64,000 bases of DNA from the NCBI GenBank assembly GCA_026169375.1, contig JAPFCR010000021.1, positions 62,001-126,000 on the forward strand, written 5' to 3'. Of this stretch, positions 39,872-51,347 are shown in pieces; position 1 is the stretch's first letter, and the number at the start of each line of letters is the position of its first letter. The position numbers and the translations under genes are program-made. The notes beneath the pieces were generated by a model. The model was not told where the DNA came from. It was given only the letters and a program-made list of their open reading frames with translations, and ran no database searches. The stretch comes from Sporosarcina sp. Its GTDB lineage: Bacteria; Bacillota; Bacilli; Bacillales_A; Planococcaceae.

Positions 39872-40388
39872 CCCATATAAAAAAAGTTACTTTTTCTTCC
39901 TCTTTTTCTTCTTGTTCTGGAAAACAGACATTTTCAAATAATGCACACCACCAATTATCCCCACGACCACTGCCAATTGTTAATAAATACGTATCATAGT
40001 GCGCTTGCGGCTGGATAAAAAACCCCGATCGCTTCGGTGGAATTAACGCGTATTCCTTTTTAAATGTAATTGTTTTTCCTGGAACAATGGATTCAGCACG
40101 CTCTATAATTGTTGGTTCTAACTTTTTCAAGTTATCCACAGCTTCATTTGTCGTTTCAGCTTGATCTATCACATTTTGAATAAGTGGCATCACTTCTTGT
40201 TGCACTTTTTCTTTTTCTAATTGGTCATGCACAGTATTTGAATGTGCCAATATCCGAAATTGAATCGCTTCTTCTTTCGGGCTTGCTAGTAAAAAAATCG
40301 CAGATTGAAAAATAACTAGAATAAGTACAAATTCAAGAATGACAATTCTTTTATCGTTTGGTTTTTTAATCTCGTAATCTGGTAACAT
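39846..40388 (-). CDS. spoIIR: Stage II sporulation protein R (SpoIIR)
   Basis: 180 aa. A signal-anchor (about residues 14-35) is followed by the secreted SpoIIR domain: QFRILAHSNTVHDQLEKEKV and the C-terminal GSGRGDNWWCALFENVCFP. The forespore secretes SpoIIR to trigger SpoIIGA processing of pro-sigma-E in the mother cell. It is somewhat shorter than the B. subtilis protein but holds both conserved blocks. Start 40388 with AGGAGGAGA upstream. A sigma-F -10 match (GGTAACAATG, 40475-40484) lies 87 nt upstream; its -35 is weak. Confidence 0.92.
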   Translation of the reverse strand: MLPDYEIKKPNDKRIVILEFVLILVIFQSAIFLLASPKEEAIQFRILAHSNTVHDQLEKEKVQQEVMPLIQNVIDQAETTNEAVDNLKKLEPTIIERAESIVPGKTITFKKEYALIPPKRSGFFIQPQAHYDTYLLTIGSGRGDNWWCALFENVCFPEQEEKEEEKVTFFIWEWIKSLFS

Positions 40389-40474
40389 GAAATCTCCTCC
40401 TACAAACATTGTTGTCAGAGAAGATTGATTTTATTCATGAAAATGAAATATCGTTTAATAGATTTTTTTCTACG

Positions 40475-40484
40475 CATTGTTACC
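40475..40484 (-). promoter_or_regulatory. Possible sigma-F -10 element of spoIIR
   Basis: Minus strand GGTAACAATG fits GGNRANAHTR at all defined positions. It overlaps the prmC stop codon. No convincing -35 was found. Confidence 0.3.
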
Positions 40485-41337
40485 GCAGGGAAATCTCACA
40501 AAATATCATGCGATCTTTGCCGTTAATATCACGAACAATATCAACAACCGCATTCGGAAAGACTTCTTTAAATAGATTCGCAACGACTTCTCCCTGTGCA
40601 TAACCTATTTCAACACCAACAAGTCCTGGAGTATTCATCATTTGAGGAAGCTGAGCAGCTAATTCTCTATAACAGAATAAGCCATTCTCCTCCGCAAATA
40701 ACGCTTCATGCGGCTCATAATCTAGCACAGTTGCCGCCATTTCCTTCGCTTCGTAATCTGCAATATAAGGCGGATTGGATAGAATGATATCCCATTTCTC
40801 ATTCGAAAGAGGTGCTGCTAGATTTCCTTGTCGGAAGTGAACTTCTGCGCCTAGCTTTTCTGCATTGACTTTCGCAACTTCTAAAGCATCATCACTAATA
40901 TCCGTTGCGGTGACTTCCCACTCAGGTACTTCTAGCTTCATCGTCACCGCAATTGCGCCACTTCCCGTTCCAATATCTGCAACGTTTAACGTCTTATTTT
41001 GAAATAAAAATTTTTGACGTTCAAGCATATGAAAAATTAACTCTTCCGTCTCAGGACGCGGAATTAACACATGTTCATCTACATTGAATATTCGGCCGTA
41101 AAAACTTTCAACACCAATGACATATTGAACAGGCTTTCCTTTTAGTAATTCGTCTACTTTTTGCCAAAAACGACGTTGCTGTGTTTCTGTTAATTCTGTT
41201 TGCATATTCGCTAACAGCATCACATGCGAAAAACCTGTAATATGTTGAAGTAAAACGGTGACACTTCCATGATCTAATCCTTTTTCTTTTAATAAAGAAA
41301 AAGCCCTGTTTCGAGCCTCATAAATGCGTTCAGTCAT
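40480..41337 (-). CDS. prmC: Peptide chain release factor N5-glutamine methyltransferase
   Basis: 285 aa. SAM-binding [18 protein letters not shown] and the catalytic NPPY motif ([13 protein letters not shown]) are intact. It methylates the Gln of the release-factor GGQ motif. It overlaps the end of its substrate gene prfA by 8 nt. Confidence 0.96.
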   Translation of the reverse strand: MTERIYEARNRAFSLLKEKGLDHGSVTVLLQHITGFSHVMLLANMQTELTETQQRRFWQKVDELLKGKPVQYVIGVESFYGRIFNVDEHVLIPRPETEELIFHMLERQKFLFQNKTLNVADIGTGSGAIAVTMKLEVPEWEVTATDISDDALEVAKVNAEKLGAEVHFRQGNLAAPLSNEKWDIILSNPPYIADYEAKEMAATVLDYEPHEALFAEENGLFCYRELAAQLPQMMNTPGLVGVEIGYAQGEVVANLFKEVFPNAVVDIVRDINGKDRMIFCEISLR

Positions 41338-42406
41338 TTGTATTCAAGCTTTCTAATCGTTCCGCTTGATCTTCTATTGTGAGTGCATCGATAATTTCAT
41401 CTATATTCCCATCAATAATTTGATCGAGCTTTTGAATCGTTAACCCAATTCGGTGGTCAGTTACACGATTTTGCGGATAGTTATACGTTCTAATTCTTTC
41501 TGAACGGTCTCCCGTTCCCACCGCCGATTTACGGTTCGCCGCATATTCTGCTTGCGCCTCCTGTTGTGCCGCATCATAGACACGCGCTTTTAATACTTTC
41601 ATTGCTTTTTCACGGTTTTTAATTTGTGATCTTTCATCTTGCATAGATACAATCGTTCCTGTCGGTATGTGGGTAATACGAACCGCAGAGTCTGTCACGT
41701 TAACGTGCTGACCACCAGCACCACCCGCACGATACGTGTCAATTTTTAAATCTTCTTTGTTAATTTCAATATCAACATCTTCCGCTTCTGGCAAACATGC
41801 GACTGTTGCAGTAGACGTATGTGTTCTCCCGCCTGACTCTGTTTCCGGAACTCTTTGTACACGATGCGCACCGTTTTCATATTTTAATTTTGAATAAGCA
41901 CCCGTTCCGTTAATCATAAAAATAATCTCTTTAAATCCACCCAATTCAGTAGGTGAAGAATCGATTACTTCGATTTTCCAATGATTCATTTCCGCATAGC
42001 GGCTATACATTCTGTAAAGATTTCCTGCGAATAAGGCTGCTTCATCTCCACCAGCCGCCGCGCGCACTTCCATAATTACATTTTTGTCATCGTTCGGATC
42101 TTTTGGAATAAGTAATACTTTTAACTTTTCTTCTAGCGGTTCAATTTGTTCTTCCAGCTCTGAAATTTCAAGTGTGACAAGTTCTTTCATTTCCTCATCG
42201 AGTGCATCTTTTAATAAAACTTTTGCACTATCGAGTTCTTTATTAACTCGTTTGTATTCACGGAAAACATCGACTGTCTCTTGTAAACCAGCCTGTTCTT
42301 TCGAATAATCTCGGAGTTTCGTTGCATCACTTACAATTTCAGGATCACTTAAATATTCATTCAATTGTTCATAACGTTCTTCTACAACTTGAAGTCGTTC
42401 AAACAT
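41330..42406 (-). CDS. prfA: Peptide chain release factor 1
   Basis: 358 aa. The GGQ loop ([12 protein letters not shown]) and the codon-recognition domain are present. It ends translation at UAA and UAG. ATG 42406 ([12 protein letters not shown]) is chosen because GAGGTG ends 6 nt upstream. Confidence 0.97.
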   Translation of the reverse strand: MFERLQVVEERYEQLNEYLSDPEIVSDATKLRDYSKEQAGLQETVDVFREYKRVNKELDSAKVLLKDALDEEMKELVTLEISELEEQIEPLEEKLKVLLIPKDPNDDKNVIMEVRAAAGGDEAALFAGNLYRMYSRYAEMNHWKIEVIDSSPTELGGFKEIIFMINGTGAYSKLKYENGAHRVQRVPETESGGRTHTSTATVACLPEAEDVDIEINKEDLKIDTYRAGGAGGQHVNVTDSAVRITHIPTGTIVSMQDERSQIKNREKAMKVLKARVYDAAQQEAQAEYAANRKSAVGTGDRSERIRTYNYPQNRVTDHRIGLTIQKLDQIIDGNIDEIIDALTIEDQAERLESLNTND

Positions 42407-42554
42407 AGTAGGCACCTCATTTAAACACTAATTTATATTTCTTATTGTACGGTAAATTTGAACTTAAATACAGTTTTTTCTCTTTAGGTATGTTGTTTGT
42501 GGAAGATTGCAGTTTCGCATTTCTATATCGAATACATTCCGTTAAAATTAAAAA

Positions 42555-42576
42555 CCCATTCTTTCATTAGAATGGG
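42555..42576 (-). terminator. Intrinsic terminator of tdk
   Basis: 8-bp stem CCCATTCT / AGAATGGG, 6-nt loop, five T following on the minus strand. Confidence 0.85.
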
Positions 42577-42651
42577 CTATCTTATACATTTATATTTATG
42601 CTGTTATGACTTTTGTTATCTCTTATTAGCGCAATTCATTTTCCTTACAAT

Positions 42652-43248
42652 TCAAAGATTTTGAATTGAAACACCTTTTGGTACTTCATGGTGTTGGCGG
42701 CATCTTGCTTCATAAGCTTCTAATGCGCCGACGAGAATAACTGGGTCATCATAACCAGCTGGCGCATCGTTAATAAGACGTTGTGTACGACTTGCAGGAG
42801 AACCGCAAACTGTACAAACAGCTTGTAGCTTTGTGACGTGTTCGGCAATGGCCATTAATTGAGGCATTGGTCCGAATGGTTCGCCGCGGAAGTCTTGATC
42901 TAATCCAGCAAGAATGACACGAAATCCTTGATCAGCTAATTCAATCACCGTTTCAATAATTTGCTCATCAAAAAACTGAATTTCATCAATCGCAATGATA
43001 TCATAGCCTTCTTTATCAAATTCTTTAATATGAGCAGAACTTGCGACTGGAATGGCAATTACTTTCGTTCCATTATGACTGACAACTTCTTTACTACTAT
43101 AACGATTATCGATTTCTGGTTTAAATACAGCAATTTGTTGTTTCGCGAATTGCGCACGTTTAATTCGGCGGATTAGTTCTTCTGATTTTCCCGAAAACAT
43201 ACTCCCGCAAATGACTTCAATCCATCCTCCTTGAACTGTTGCGTACAT
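42652..43248 (-). CDS. tdk: Thymidine kinase (type II)
   Basis: 198 aa. P-loop [23 protein letters not shown] (Walker B) and the zinc Cys set [13 protein letters not shown]...CRQHH mark the type II enzyme of pyrimidine salvage. ATG 43248 with AAGGGTGAT upstream; a GTG directly before it is also possible. Confidence 0.96.
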   Translation of the reverse strand: MYATVQGGWIEVICGSMFSGKSEELIRRIKRAQFAKQQIAVFKPEIDNRYSSKEVVSHNGTKVIAIPVASSAHIKEFDKEGYDIIAIDEIQFFDEQIIETVIELADQGFRVILAGLDQDFRGEPFGPMPQLMAIAEHVTKLQAVCTVCGSPASRTQRLINDAPAGYDDPVILVGALEAYEARCRQHHEVPKGVSIQNL

Positions 43249-43415
43249 CACTTGATCACCCTTCTAAAGAGTCTATTCCTATACTCGATTATTTTATAAA
43301 TTACTTATCATATCTTTCTCTTCTTTTATCATAAAGTGTTCCGATTATCATTTTAGCTAATTCGCGACACAGAGTAAATGATTCTTTTCTATGTTCACAA
43401 AAGCTTTGAAAATTA

Positions 43416-43455
43416 AAATACCCGCCCAATGCAAATTGCACTGAGACGGGTATTT
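43416..43455 (-). terminator. Intrinsic terminator of rpmE
   Basis: Stem AAATACCCG / CGGGTATTT, 22-nt loop, T-rich tail on the minus strand. Confidence 0.75.
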
Positions 43456-43473
43456 GGTACGAAGTTTGTCTTC

Positions 43474-43689
43474 TTACTCTTGCCCTTCTTCTGTGAGGCC
43501 ATATTTTTTGTTGAAGCGGTCGACACGTCCGTCCGCTGCAGCAAATCTTTGGCGTCCAGTGTAGAATGGGTGACATTCTGAACAAACTTCAACACGAATT
43601 TCCTCTTTTACAGAGCCTGTTTCGAATGTATTTCCACATGAACAAGTAACTGTTGCAGTTTGATAACCTGGATGAATTCCTGCCTTCAT
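43474..43689 (-). CDS. rpmE: Ribosomal protein L31 (zinc-binding type)
   Basis: 71 aa. The CxC (TCSCGNTF) and CxxC (VCSECHPF) pairs show the zinc-containing RpmE form rather than the zinc-free paralogue. ATG 43689 is used, with GAGGAGAG about 6 nt upstream. Confidence 0.96.
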   Translation of the reverse strand: MKAGIHPGYQTATVTCSCGNTFETGSVKEEIRVEVCSECHPFYTGRQRFAAADGRVDRFNKKYGLTEEGQE

Positions 43690-43900
43690 CAATCTCTCTC
43701 CTCTCGCTCTGAGCCATCTGGAACAGAATTTTTTATAAGACTGATGCCTTACACGACCCGATAGTCAGCCGTATATGCAGCAGATCGTTTTTCACGATTC
43801 TTAAAAAATTATAACAAATCCTTCTTCACTCTGCAAGCTTTAGAATTCGAACAATAAGTGAATGGAACAACTTTTAGATTAATCAATTGGATTTGAAATA

Positions 43901-45184
43901 TTATAATAACCCTTTACCATTTCGATGAGCCTTCATCTCGGTATTAAGCTGTTCGAAAAACTCTTCATTCGTTTTCGTTTGACGAAGTTTTCTTAAGAAA
44001 CGTTCAACAAAGTCCGGAGCATCTGAAAATGTTTTACGGATTGCCCATAATTTTTCAAGCTGATCTTTTTGAATGAGCAATTCTTCTTTTCTCGTACCTG
44101 AACGACGAATATCTAACGCTGGGAAAATACGACGTTCCGCAAGCTGACGATCTAAGTGAAGCTCTAAGTTTCCTGTTCCTTTAAACTCTTCGTAAATTAC
44201 TTCGTCCATACGCGACCCTGTTTCAACGAGTGCTGTCGCTAAAATCGTCAAACTGCCGCCTTCTTCTAAATTACGCGCTGCACCGAAGAAACGTTTCGGA
44301 CGGTGAAAAGCAGCTGGGTCAATACCACCTGATAACGTACGACCACTCGGCGGGATGACAAGGTTGTAAGCGCGCGCAAGCCTCGTAATCGAGTCCATTA
44401 AAATCACGACATCTTTCTTATGTTCAACAAGTCTCATCGCTCGTTCTAATACGAGTTCAGCAACTTTAATATGATTTTCTGGTAACTCATCAAATGTAGA
44501 GCTTACAACATCTGCTTTCACAGATCTTTCAATATCCGTTACTTCTTCCGGACGCTCATCGATCAGTAATACAATCAGTTCTGTATCAGGATGATTCGTT
44601 GTAATTGAGTTGGCGATCTCTTTTAATAACATCGTCTTTCCCGCTTTAGGCGGCGCAACGATTAAACCACGTTGACCAAATCCAACGGGTGCAATGAGAT
44701 CCATAATTCGTGTTGATAACTTTGTTGGCGCCGTTTCTAATTTAATTTGTCGGTCCGGATATAATGGCGTAAGCGCTGGAAAATGCACTCGATTTCTCGA
44801 TTCCTCTGGATTTTCGCCATTCACCGCTTCAACTTGTAGTAAACCAAAATAACGTTCAGACTCTTTAGGCGGTCGAACTTTCCCAGCAACTTTATCACCA
44901 TTTCTCAAATCAAAACGACGGATTTGTGAGGCTGAAATATAAATATCTTCAGAACTTGCGGAGTAGTTAATAGGACGTAAGAAACCATAACCTTCCGATT
45001 GAATGATTTCCAACACACCGTCCATGAAGAAATACCCTTCTTGTTCTGCACGTTGTTTAAGGATTGCGAAAATAAGTTCTTTTTTCGTCATTTTCGCGTA
45101 ATATGAAATTTTAAACTGTCTCGCTTGTTCGTATAACTCCTTTAAAGTCATACTTTCCAAAGCTGACAATGTTAATGCTGTCAT
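43901..45184 (-). CDS. rho: Transcription termination factor Rho
   Basis: 427 aa, same length as B. subtilis Rho. N-terminal helical domain, cold-shock-like RNA-binding fold ([20 protein letters not shown]), Walker [15 protein letters not shown], Walker [17 protein letters not shown] and the Q-loop/R-loop region. ATG 45184 chosen as the family start; GTG codons just upstream overlap the ribosome site. Confidence 0.97.
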   Translation of the reverse strand: MTALTLSALESMTLKELYEQARQFKISYYAKMTKKELIFAILKQRAEQEGYFFMDGVLEIIQSEGYGFLRPINYSASSEDIYISASQIRRFDLRNGDKVAGKVRPPKESERYFGLLQVEAVNGENPEESRNRVHFPALTPLYPDRQIKLETAPTKLSTRIMDLIAPVGFGQRGLIVAPPKAGKTMLLKEIANSITTNHPDTELIVLLIDERPEEVTDIERSVKADVVSSTFDELPENHIKVAELVLERAMRLVEHKKDVVILMDSITRLARAYNLVIPPSGRTLSGGIDPAAFHRPKRFFGAARNLEEGGSLTILATALVETGSRMDEVIYEEFKGTGNLELHLDRQLAERRIFPALDIRRSGTRKEELLIQKDQLEKLWAIRKTFSDAPDFVERFLRKLRQTKTNEEFFEQLNTEMKAHRNGKGLL

Positions 45185-45559
45185 TTTTTGCACCACTCTT
45201 TTATTTTTTTATGTTTTATAACTGATTCACTAATTTTCCCGTGATTCATTTTCTTGAAATAGTATTTGGTCTTGAATCGCAATCTTTCAAGTTTCGCTTT
45301 CACTTAACTTTATAACGATCCGCGCCCTTGATAAAAAACCTTCTTCATTACATATTATCACTTGAATAGTAATTAGACATTTGGCGGTATTGTAAGTCTA
45401 TTATATTACACGACATTCATATTGTATATTTGTAGGATTCATTAATTTCATTTTGGAATGAATTCATGAGGTTGTTTGAAAGATAAAAGACAAGTTTAAC
45501 AGTTTACTACAACCTTTTATAATGACAAGCTTCATCATAAAAGGTTGTAGATTATACTA
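45185..45559. other. Gene-free stretch between glpX and rho
   Basis: About 375 bp of AT-rich sequence holding the rho leader and promoter (minus strand). The only structure is the long stem near glpX (45507-45550). No gene is seen. Confidence 0.4.
45507..45550 (-). terminator. Hairpin downstream of glpX, without a T run
   Basis: Perfect 14-bp stem CTACAACCTTTTAT / ATAAAAGGTTGTAG with a 16-nt loop, 10 nt past the glpX stop. No T run follows on either strand, so it may be an RNA-stabilising 3' end or an inefficient terminator. Confidence 0.5.
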
Positions 45560-46528
45560 TTATTCTTGCATAACGAGTAGAGGTTTTTTCTTCATGCTGT
45601 GACGACCTTCAACGAATCGAACTGTTCCTGATTTGGAGCGCATGACGAGTGAATGTGTTTCACTATATCCACCTGTGAACCGAACGCCGCGCAGTAACTC
45701 TCCATCGGTTACGCCAGTAGCGGCGAATATTGCATCGTCACCTTTTACAAAGTCATTCATATATAAAATTTTATCTACATCGATTCCCATTTTCTTACAT
45801 CGGTCAATTTCTTCATCATTCGATGGCATGAGGCGACCTTGAATTTCTCCGCCAAGCGTTTTTAAGCCAACAGCAGATATCACGCCTTCTGGTGCACCAC
45901 CAATTCCGAATAAAATATCAACACCTGTTTCACCAAAAGCAGTATTTAATGCTCCCGCAACATCCCCATCATTAATCAGCTTAATACGCGCACCTGCTTC
46001 ACGTATTTCTTGAATGATTTTATCATGACGTGGACGATTTAGAACGGTTGCAACAACGTCTTCAATGTCCTTGTTTTTTGCTTTGGCAACGGCTTCTATA
46101 TTTTCTTTTACTGATGCATCGATGTGCACTTTCCCAACAGCTTCGGGACCAACGGCAATTTTATTCATATACATGTCCGGAGCATGCAATAAGTTCCCTC
46201 GGTCTGCAATTGCTAAAACTGCAAGTGCGTTCCAACCGCCTGAAGCGACAATGCTTGTTCCTTCTAATGGATCGACTGCCACATCTACTTCCGGCCCATT
46301 TTCATCAGAGCCAAGTTCTTCACCAATATAAAGCATCGGGGCTTCATCCATTTCCCCTTCACCAATCACAACTGTCCCACGCATAGGAATTGTGTCAAAC
46401 ACCATTCGCATTGCTTCTGTCGCTGCATGGTCTGCTTCATTGCTTAAGCCGCGTCCCATCCATCTTGCTGCCGCAACACCTGCAGCTTCAGTCACTCGTA
46501 CTAATTCCATTGACAAACCGCGTTCCAT
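45560..46528 (-). CDS. glpX: Fructose-1,6-bisphosphatase class II
   Basis: 322 aa. [13 protein letters not shown] and [13 protein letters not shown] hold the metal-binding acidic residues of the GlpX family; [14 protein letters not shown] is also conserved. Gluconeogenic hydrolysis of fructose-1,6-bisphosphate. Start 46528 with GGGAGGAA upstream. Confidence 0.95.
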   Translation of the reverse strand: MERGLSMELVRVTEAAGVAAARWMGRGLSNEADHAATEAMRMVFDTIPMRGTVVIGEGEMDEAPMLYIGEELGSDENGPEVDVAVDPLEGTSIVASGGWNALAVLAIADRGNLLHAPDMYMNKIAVGPEAVGKVHIDASVKENIEAVAKAKNKDIEDVVATVLNRPRHDKIIQEIREAGARIKLINDGDVAGALNTAFGETGVDILFGIGGAPEGVISAVGLKTLGGEIQGRLMPSNDEEIDRCKKMGIDVDKILYMNDFVKGDDAIFAATGVTDGELLRGVRFTGGYSETHSLVMRSKSGTVRFVEGRHSMKKKPLLVMQE

Positions 46529-46732
46529 GTATATGTTCCTCCCGTATTTTGGATACATTTCCGAATAAATCTTCTCATTTTCAAATCAAAGAACATCTTT
46601 GTTCAATGATTCGTCGGATAGCTTTCCTCAAAACATGACCCTCGTTTATTGCCAAGTCAGTTTTTCTGATGACTTCGTTTTACGAGTATCTTTTTTCATG
46701 CATGAATCATATTCCATTTTTCTTGTTCATCA

Positions 46733-48025
46733 TTATTTTCTTACCGTTACTTCCTCTGACTTCTTCACTTTTTGAATATCTGCACCAATGCCGCGAAGCT
46801 TATCAATTAACGAACTATAACCACGCTCGATATGCTGAATTTCCCTTACTTCCGTTTCGCCTTCCGCAAGTAATCCTGCTAAAACTAGCGCAGCACCTGC
46901 ACGTAAATCTGTCGCTTGTACACTCGCTGCCTGGAGTTTAGTCGGACCGCTAATAACCGCAGTTTGACCGTCAACGCGCGCAACGGCACTCATTCTTGTG
47001 ATTTCATCAATTTGTTTAAAACGTGCTGAATAAATAGTATCCGTAATGACTGAGGTTCCATTTGCTTGTGTTAATAATACTGAAAATGGTTGTTGTATAT
47101 CTGTTGGGAATCCAGGATAAACAAGTGTTTTTACATCTACACTATGTAGTTCTTTTGATCTCGGGATGATAATTCGTTCATCCTCTTCAATCACTTCTAC
47201 CCCCATCTCACGTAATTTTGCGGTTAACGCTTCCACGTGAAATGGAATCACATTATCAATTGTCACGCCATCACCAACTGCCGCTGCCATAATCATAAAC
47301 GTACCCGCTTCAATGCGATCCGGAATAATTGAATGCCTTGTCCCGCTTAACTTCTCGACACCTTCAATTCGAATCACATTTGTTCCCGCACCTTTAATCT
47401 TGGCCCCCATATTCGTGAGTAATGTTGCGACGTCAACGATTTCAGGTTCTTTTGCCGCATTTTCAATAATTGTCTGCCCTTCAGCTAATACGGCTGCAAG
47501 CATAATATTAATCGTCGCACCAACACTGGCAACATCTAAGTAAATTTTAGCACCTTGTAATTTTTCAGCGCGTAAATAAATTGCCCCGTGTTCGTTTGTT
47601 ACTTTGGCTCCAAGTGCTTCAAATCCTTTTATATGCTGATCGATTGGACGTGGTCCGAGATGACATCCACCCGGAAGTCCAATGACTGCTTTCTTAAAAC
47701 GACCAAGCATCGCGCCCATTAAGTAGTAAGATGCACGTAACTTCTTCACATTTCCATTAGGTAAAGGCATTGGCATAATGTCCGAAGGATCGATGGTCAT
47801 CTCTTCATTCTCAAATGTCACTTGACCGCCGACATCTTCAAGCAAGTCTTTAAGTGTAAAAACATCCGAAATTTCTGGTAATCCATCAATCACCACTGGC
47901 GATTCTGCTAAGATTGCAGCGGGAATTAAGGCTACAGCGCTATTTTTAGCGCCACTAACTTTAATGGTTCCTTGTAGCCTTTTTCCACCTTTTATTTTAT
48001 AAACGCCTAATTCTTTTTTGCTCAC
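46733..48025 (-). CDS. murAB: UDP-N-acetylglucosamine 1-carboxyvinyltransferase (MurAB/MurZ)
   Basis: 430 aa, second MurA paralogue. Catalytic Cys in [21 protein letters not shown] start at 48025 overlaps the stop of fsa by 4 nt (GTGA), so the two are coupled. Same neighbourhood as B. subtilis murAB (murZ). Confidence 0.95.
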   Translation of the reverse strand: MSKKELGVYKIKGGKRLQGTIKVSGAKNSAVALIPAAILAESPVVIDGLPEISDVFTLKDLLEDVGGQVTFENEEMTIDPSDIMPMPLPNGNVKKLRASYYLMGAMLGRFKKAVIGLPGGCHLGPRPIDQHIKGFEALGAKVTNEHGAIYLRAEKLQGAKIYLDVASVGATINIMLAAVLAEGQTIIENAAKEPEIVDVATLLTNMGAKIKGAGTNVIRIEGVEKLSGTRHSIIPDRIEAGTFMIMAAAVGDGVTIDNVIPFHVEALTAKLREMGVEVIEEDERIIIPRSKELHSVDVKTLVYPGFPTDIQQPFSVLLTQANGTSVITDTIYSARFKQIDEITRMSAVARVDGQTAVISGPTKLQAASVQATDLRAGAALVLAGLLAEGETEVREIQHIERGYSSLIDKLRGIGADIQKVKKSEEVTVRK

Positions 48026-48669
48026 TTACTTTTTCTACCTTCCCAATCCGCAAGAAATGCTTCAATCCCTTTATCTGTAAGCGGGTGGTTGAATAATTGT
48101 TTTAATACATTAAATGGAGTCGTCGCAATATGTGCACCGTTCAGCGCCCCATCTGTAATATGAAGCGGATGACGAATCGATGCCGCAATAATTTCAGTAT
48201 CAATATTATGTTTGATAAAGATTTCTGAAATCGTCTGAATTAACGTCATTCCGTCTTGACCGATATCATCAAGTCTTCCAAGGAAAGGAGAAACGTAAGT
48301 CGCCCCTGCACGCGCAGCTAAAAGTGCTTGGTTTGCACTAAATATTAATGTAACGTTTGTTTTGATACCTTCTTTTGCAAATACTGAACAAGCTTTTAAG
48401 CCTTCTGGTGTCATTGGTAATTTCACTGTAATATTCGGAGCAATTGCAGCAAGTTCACGGCCTTCTTTAATCATTCCTTCAGCATCTAACGCAATCACTT
48501 CTGCACTTACAGAACCATCGACAAGTTCAGTGATTTCACGTAAACGATCGTGAAATGGCACATCTTCTTTTGCAACTAGCGAAGGGTTTGTCGTAACGCC
48601 TGAAATAATCCCCCAGCTATGTGCTTCTTTAATCTCTTCAAAGTTTGCTGTATCAATAAAAAACTTCAT
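48022..48669 (-). CDS. Transaldolase / fructose-6-phosphate aldolase type (Fsa/TalC family)
   Basis: 215 aa, the short single-domain transaldolase. [16 protein letters not shown] and the Schiff-base Lys in [15 protein letters not shown] are conserved; [11 protein letters not shown] is typical. Whether it acts as transaldolase or F6P aldolase cannot be told from sequence. In B. subtilis the homologue lies between fbaA and murAB, as here. Confidence 0.92.
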   Translation of the reverse strand: MKFFIDTANFEEIKEAHSWGIISGVTTNPSLVAKEDVPFHDRLREITELVDGSVSAEVIALDAEGMIKEGRELAAIAPNITVKLPMTPEGLKACSVFAKEGIKTNVTLIFSANQALLAARAGATYVSPFLGRLDDIGQDGMTLIQTISEIFIKHNIDTEIIAASIRHPLHITDGALNGAHIATTPFNVLKQLFNHPLTDKGIEAFLADWEGRKSK

Positions 48670-48814
48670 TTTTTCTTCCTCCTAATGAATTGAAAACCTC
48701 ACTCATTGAGTGATTAGTCTTTTAATTCTAACCATATGTAACCTTTAGCAATTAGAATGCCCTTATTTTCGAGTAAATTGCATAGTTCCCTTGTAGTTAG
48801 TAAATCCGAATAAT

Positions 48815-48856
48815 GTTGATTTCCGTTTCAAGCGGACGCCTTCCACTACAATCAAC
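48815..48856 (+). repeat. Repeat A, copy 4 (internally deleted)
   Basis: 42 bp: left end GTTGATTTCCGTTTCAAGCG and right end TTCCACTACAATCAAC joined directly, with the roughly 80-bp core missing. The flank ATCCGAATAAT and the following GAAGATAACT match copy 3. Confidence 0.8.
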
Positions 48857-49005
48857 GAAGATAACTTCTTGAAAAACGCGAATCCTACACATAAAACTTC
48901 AATAGAACACTCGCTTCATCTACTAGAAAATACAATTATAAAATTGATTATTTCATATTAAACATTGCCATTTGGCGCGTCTTCTTAACCGCCAAAAAAC
49001 ATCAA

Positions 49006-49054
49006 ATCGTAAGAAGGAGACGTCATCTTTTTAAGATGTATCTCCCCTTACGAT
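49006..49054 (-). terminator. Intrinsic terminator of fbaA
   Basis: Three stacked helices ATCGTAAG/CTTACGAT, GGAGA/TCTCC, CATCTT/AAGATG, followed by six T on the minus strand. Confidence 0.85.
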
Positions 49055-49058
49055 GCCA

Positions 49059-49916
49059 TTATGCTTTTTGTGAACTACCGAACTCACGCATTTTTTCAAT
49101 AACTGTTGCTTTAATTGCTTCTTTCATAGGACCTAAATATTTACGTGGGTCATATACTTCTGTATCTTTTGCTAATACTTCACGCACTGCTTTCGTCCCT
49201 TGAATTTGGTTTTCTGTGTTAACGTTAATTTTCGACGTACCAAGTGAAATCGCACGTTGGATATCTTCTAATGGAATCCCAGTACCGCCATGTAAAACAA
49301 GTGGTAAGTCTGACTGACTAGAAATAACTTCCATTTCTTCGAACCCAAGATTTGGTTCACCTTCATAAGGTCCATGAACTGAACCAAGTGCTGGTGCTAA
49401 GCAGTCGATATTTGTTTCGTCAACTAACTGCTTACACTCTGCTGGATCAGCATAGATTACGCCGTCTGCAATTACGTCGTCTTCTTGTCCACCTACAACG
49501 CCAAGCTCTGCTTCAACTGAAACACCTTGTGCATGTGCATATTCTACAACTTGCTTAGTCGTTTCAATATTTTCTTCTAATGGTTTTGATGAAGCATCAA
49601 TCATAACCGATGAGAACCCCGCATCGATTGCTTCTTTACATTTTTCAAAACTTGAACCGTGGTCTAAGTGAATTGCAACTGGCACTGTTGTACCATACTC
49701 TGCCATTAAGCCTTTCACCATACCGACAACTGTTTTGAATCCACCCATATAACGCGCAGCACCTTCAGATACACCGAGAATTACAGGTGATTTCTCCTCT
49801 TCCGCTGCTTCTAAAATTGCTTGCGTATACTCAAGGTTATTTAAATTGAATTGTCCAATTGCATAACCTTCTTTTTTCCCTTTAATCATCATATCTCTCA
49901 TTGAAACTAGTGACAT
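49059..49916 (-). CDS. fbaA: Fructose-bisphosphate aldolase class II
   Basis: 285 aa. Zinc-binding [22 protein letters not shown] and [12 protein letters not shown] are intact. Glycolytic and gluconeogenic cleavage or synthesis of fructose-1,6-bisphosphate. Single gene between spo0F and the fsa-murAB pair. Confidence 0.96.
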   Translation of the reverse strand: MSLVSMRDMMIKGKKEGYAIGQFNLNNLEYTQAILEAAEEEKSPVILGVSEGAARYMGGFKTVVGMVKGLMAEYGTTVPVAIHLDHGSSFEKCKEAIDAGFSSVMIDASSKPLEENIETTKQVVEYAHAQGVSVEAELGVVGGQEDDVIADGVIYADPAECKQLVDETNIDCLAPALGSVHGPYEGEPNLGFEEMEVISSQSDLPLVLHGGTGIPLEDIQRAISLGTSKINVNTENQIQGTKAVREVLAKDTEVYDPRKYLGPMKEAIKATVIEKMREFGSSQKA

Positions 49917-50127
49917 ATAAAGCTCCTCCTTTTATTGGTTAAACTGTGTGTAATGACCAGCTATGATTTCGAATGATTTTCAAACCCCTACTCACCGATC
50001 AGTTATGCTCACTCATTTCTTGACGTGTCATTCTTTTTCGGGGAAGGATAAAATAAACGTATTTTCAAACGAATATTTTTCTTCCTTATCATAACAAAAT
50101 CAGACGCTTTTTGCCACTTCCCAACGT

Positions 50128-50487
50128 TCAGCTTTCAAATAATCCCTTTACAGCATCTCTCACTTCAAAAATATCGAATGGTTTCGTGAAATATTTTTCA
50201 GCACCTAATTGAAGCGCTCGCTCTGTTAATTGTAATTCTTCATAAGCAGTCATCATAATGACTGGAATCTTCGGCCAATTAACTTTTAGTTTTTTTAACA
50301 CCTCAATGCCATCTAAGCCTGGCATCTTCATGTCCAATAACACACAATCTGGTTGCTCTTCCTGCGTTAGTTGAAGCGCTTCGCGTCCATTCGCAGCTAT
50401 TTTTGTTAGATATTTTTCTTTTTGAAACAATTCTTTTAATAATAAACGAATACCAAGCTGATCATCTACGATTAATATTGTTTTCAC
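50128..50487 (-). CDS. spo0F: Sporulation phosphorelay response regulator Spo0F
   Basis: 119 aa, a lone receiver domain. Acidic pocket VDDQ (residues 7-10), phospho-acceptor Asp52 in VLLDMKMPG, Thr in MTAYEE and Lys in FTKPFDIFEVRDAV. It passes phosphate from sporulation kinases to Spo0B. GTG start with GGGGAG upstream. Next to fbaA and divergent from the DUF2529 gene, as in B. subtilis. Confidence 0.95.
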   Translation of the reverse strand: MKTILIVDDQLGIRLLLKELFQKEKYLTKIAANGREALQLTQEEQPDCVLLDMKMPGLDGIEVLKKLKVNWPKIPVIMMTAYEELQLTERALQLGAEKYFTKPFDIFEVRDAVKGLFES

Positions 50488-50769
50488 TAAACCATTCTCC
50501 CCTTATATTCCCTACTTTCAATATACTTAGACATTTTTCTTTAATACCCTTTTTTCCTTCCTCTTTTATTATACAGTTTCTTCGCGAGTGAATGAAGGTC
50601 CACTTTATTTTCTATGTCCATTTGTGAATTTTCCAATTCACATTTTATGACCAGTTGCTTTATATACCGCTAAAAAGTTCAATTCACAATGGGTAACAGA
50701 TATACTTATTTAATGAGACTAATCATAAATCCTTTGATTTGTATTTATAATAAAAGTGAGGTTTTTTGT

Positions 50770-51282
50770 ATGAAAATATTAACAACACAAATTGGCGGGT
50801 TATTCGACCGCATTGCAACAAATAATGACACGTCTATTGAAGAAACTGCACGCCTCCTTGCACAAGCGACTGTTGGTGAAGGAAGAGTGATTATTGCTGG
50901 ATTGGATGAGTTGGATGCGGTTCATCTCGTTGCTACGCTAAGTGAAAAACCTTTCCATGGCGCGATTCCTTATGACCCATCCCTAGAAATCGGAAAAGCG
51001 GATCGTGTATGGATTTTCACACGTTCAGCAGCACATCCTGAAGCGCTTGAACTCGCTCGTTCTTTAGCGGAGGAATTTATTCCTTTTGCGGCAATTGCAC
51101 CGGAAAAGGAAGAAGACAATGCGTTAGCTGACTTAGCAATGACGTATATTTCAACTGGTTTAATGCGTGGCTTACTTCCTGGGGACGACGGAGAACGCAT
51201 CGTACAACCCCATGTTCTTGCTGCTTTGTTTATTTATGAAGCAGTTAAAATGGCATATGACGAAATGTTAATAGACGCGTAA
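50770..51282 (+). CDS. ywjG: DUF2529 (YwjG-like) protein
   Basis: 170 aa, SIS-like fold suggested by the pattern VGEGRVIIAGLDELDAVH and DRVWIFTRSA. The start at 50770 (MKILTTQIGGLFDRI) follows GTGAGG; the frame upstream has no ribosome site. It is convergent with pyrG over a shared terminator. Function unknown. Confidence 0.85.
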   Translation: MKILTTQIGGLFDRIATNNDTSIEETARLLAQATVGEGRVIIAGLDELDAVHLVATLSEKPFHGAIPYDPSLEIGKADRVWIFTRSAAHPEALELARSLAEEFIPFAAIAPEKEEDNALADLAMTYISTGLMRGLLPGDDGERIVQPHVLAALFIYEAVKMAYDEMLIDA

Positions 51283-51299
51283 AAATCAACACTATAATC

Positions 51300-51342
51300 A
51301 AAAAGCATTCAATCCTCTTTTTTCGAAGGTTGAATGCTTTTT
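51300..51342. terminator. Bidirectional intrinsic terminator between ywjG and pyrG
   Basis: Perfect 13-bp stem AAAAAGCATTCAA / TTGAATGCTTTTT, 17-nt loop, T/A runs on both sides. Confidence 0.9.
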
Positions 51343-51347
51343 AAAAA

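Noticed and set aside
50488-50620. Sigma-H promoter and Spo0A box upstream of spo0F
   Set aside because: GAAGGAAAA fits a -35 and AGGGAATAT fits a -10, but they are not at the right distance from each other, and no TTGTCGAA box was found.
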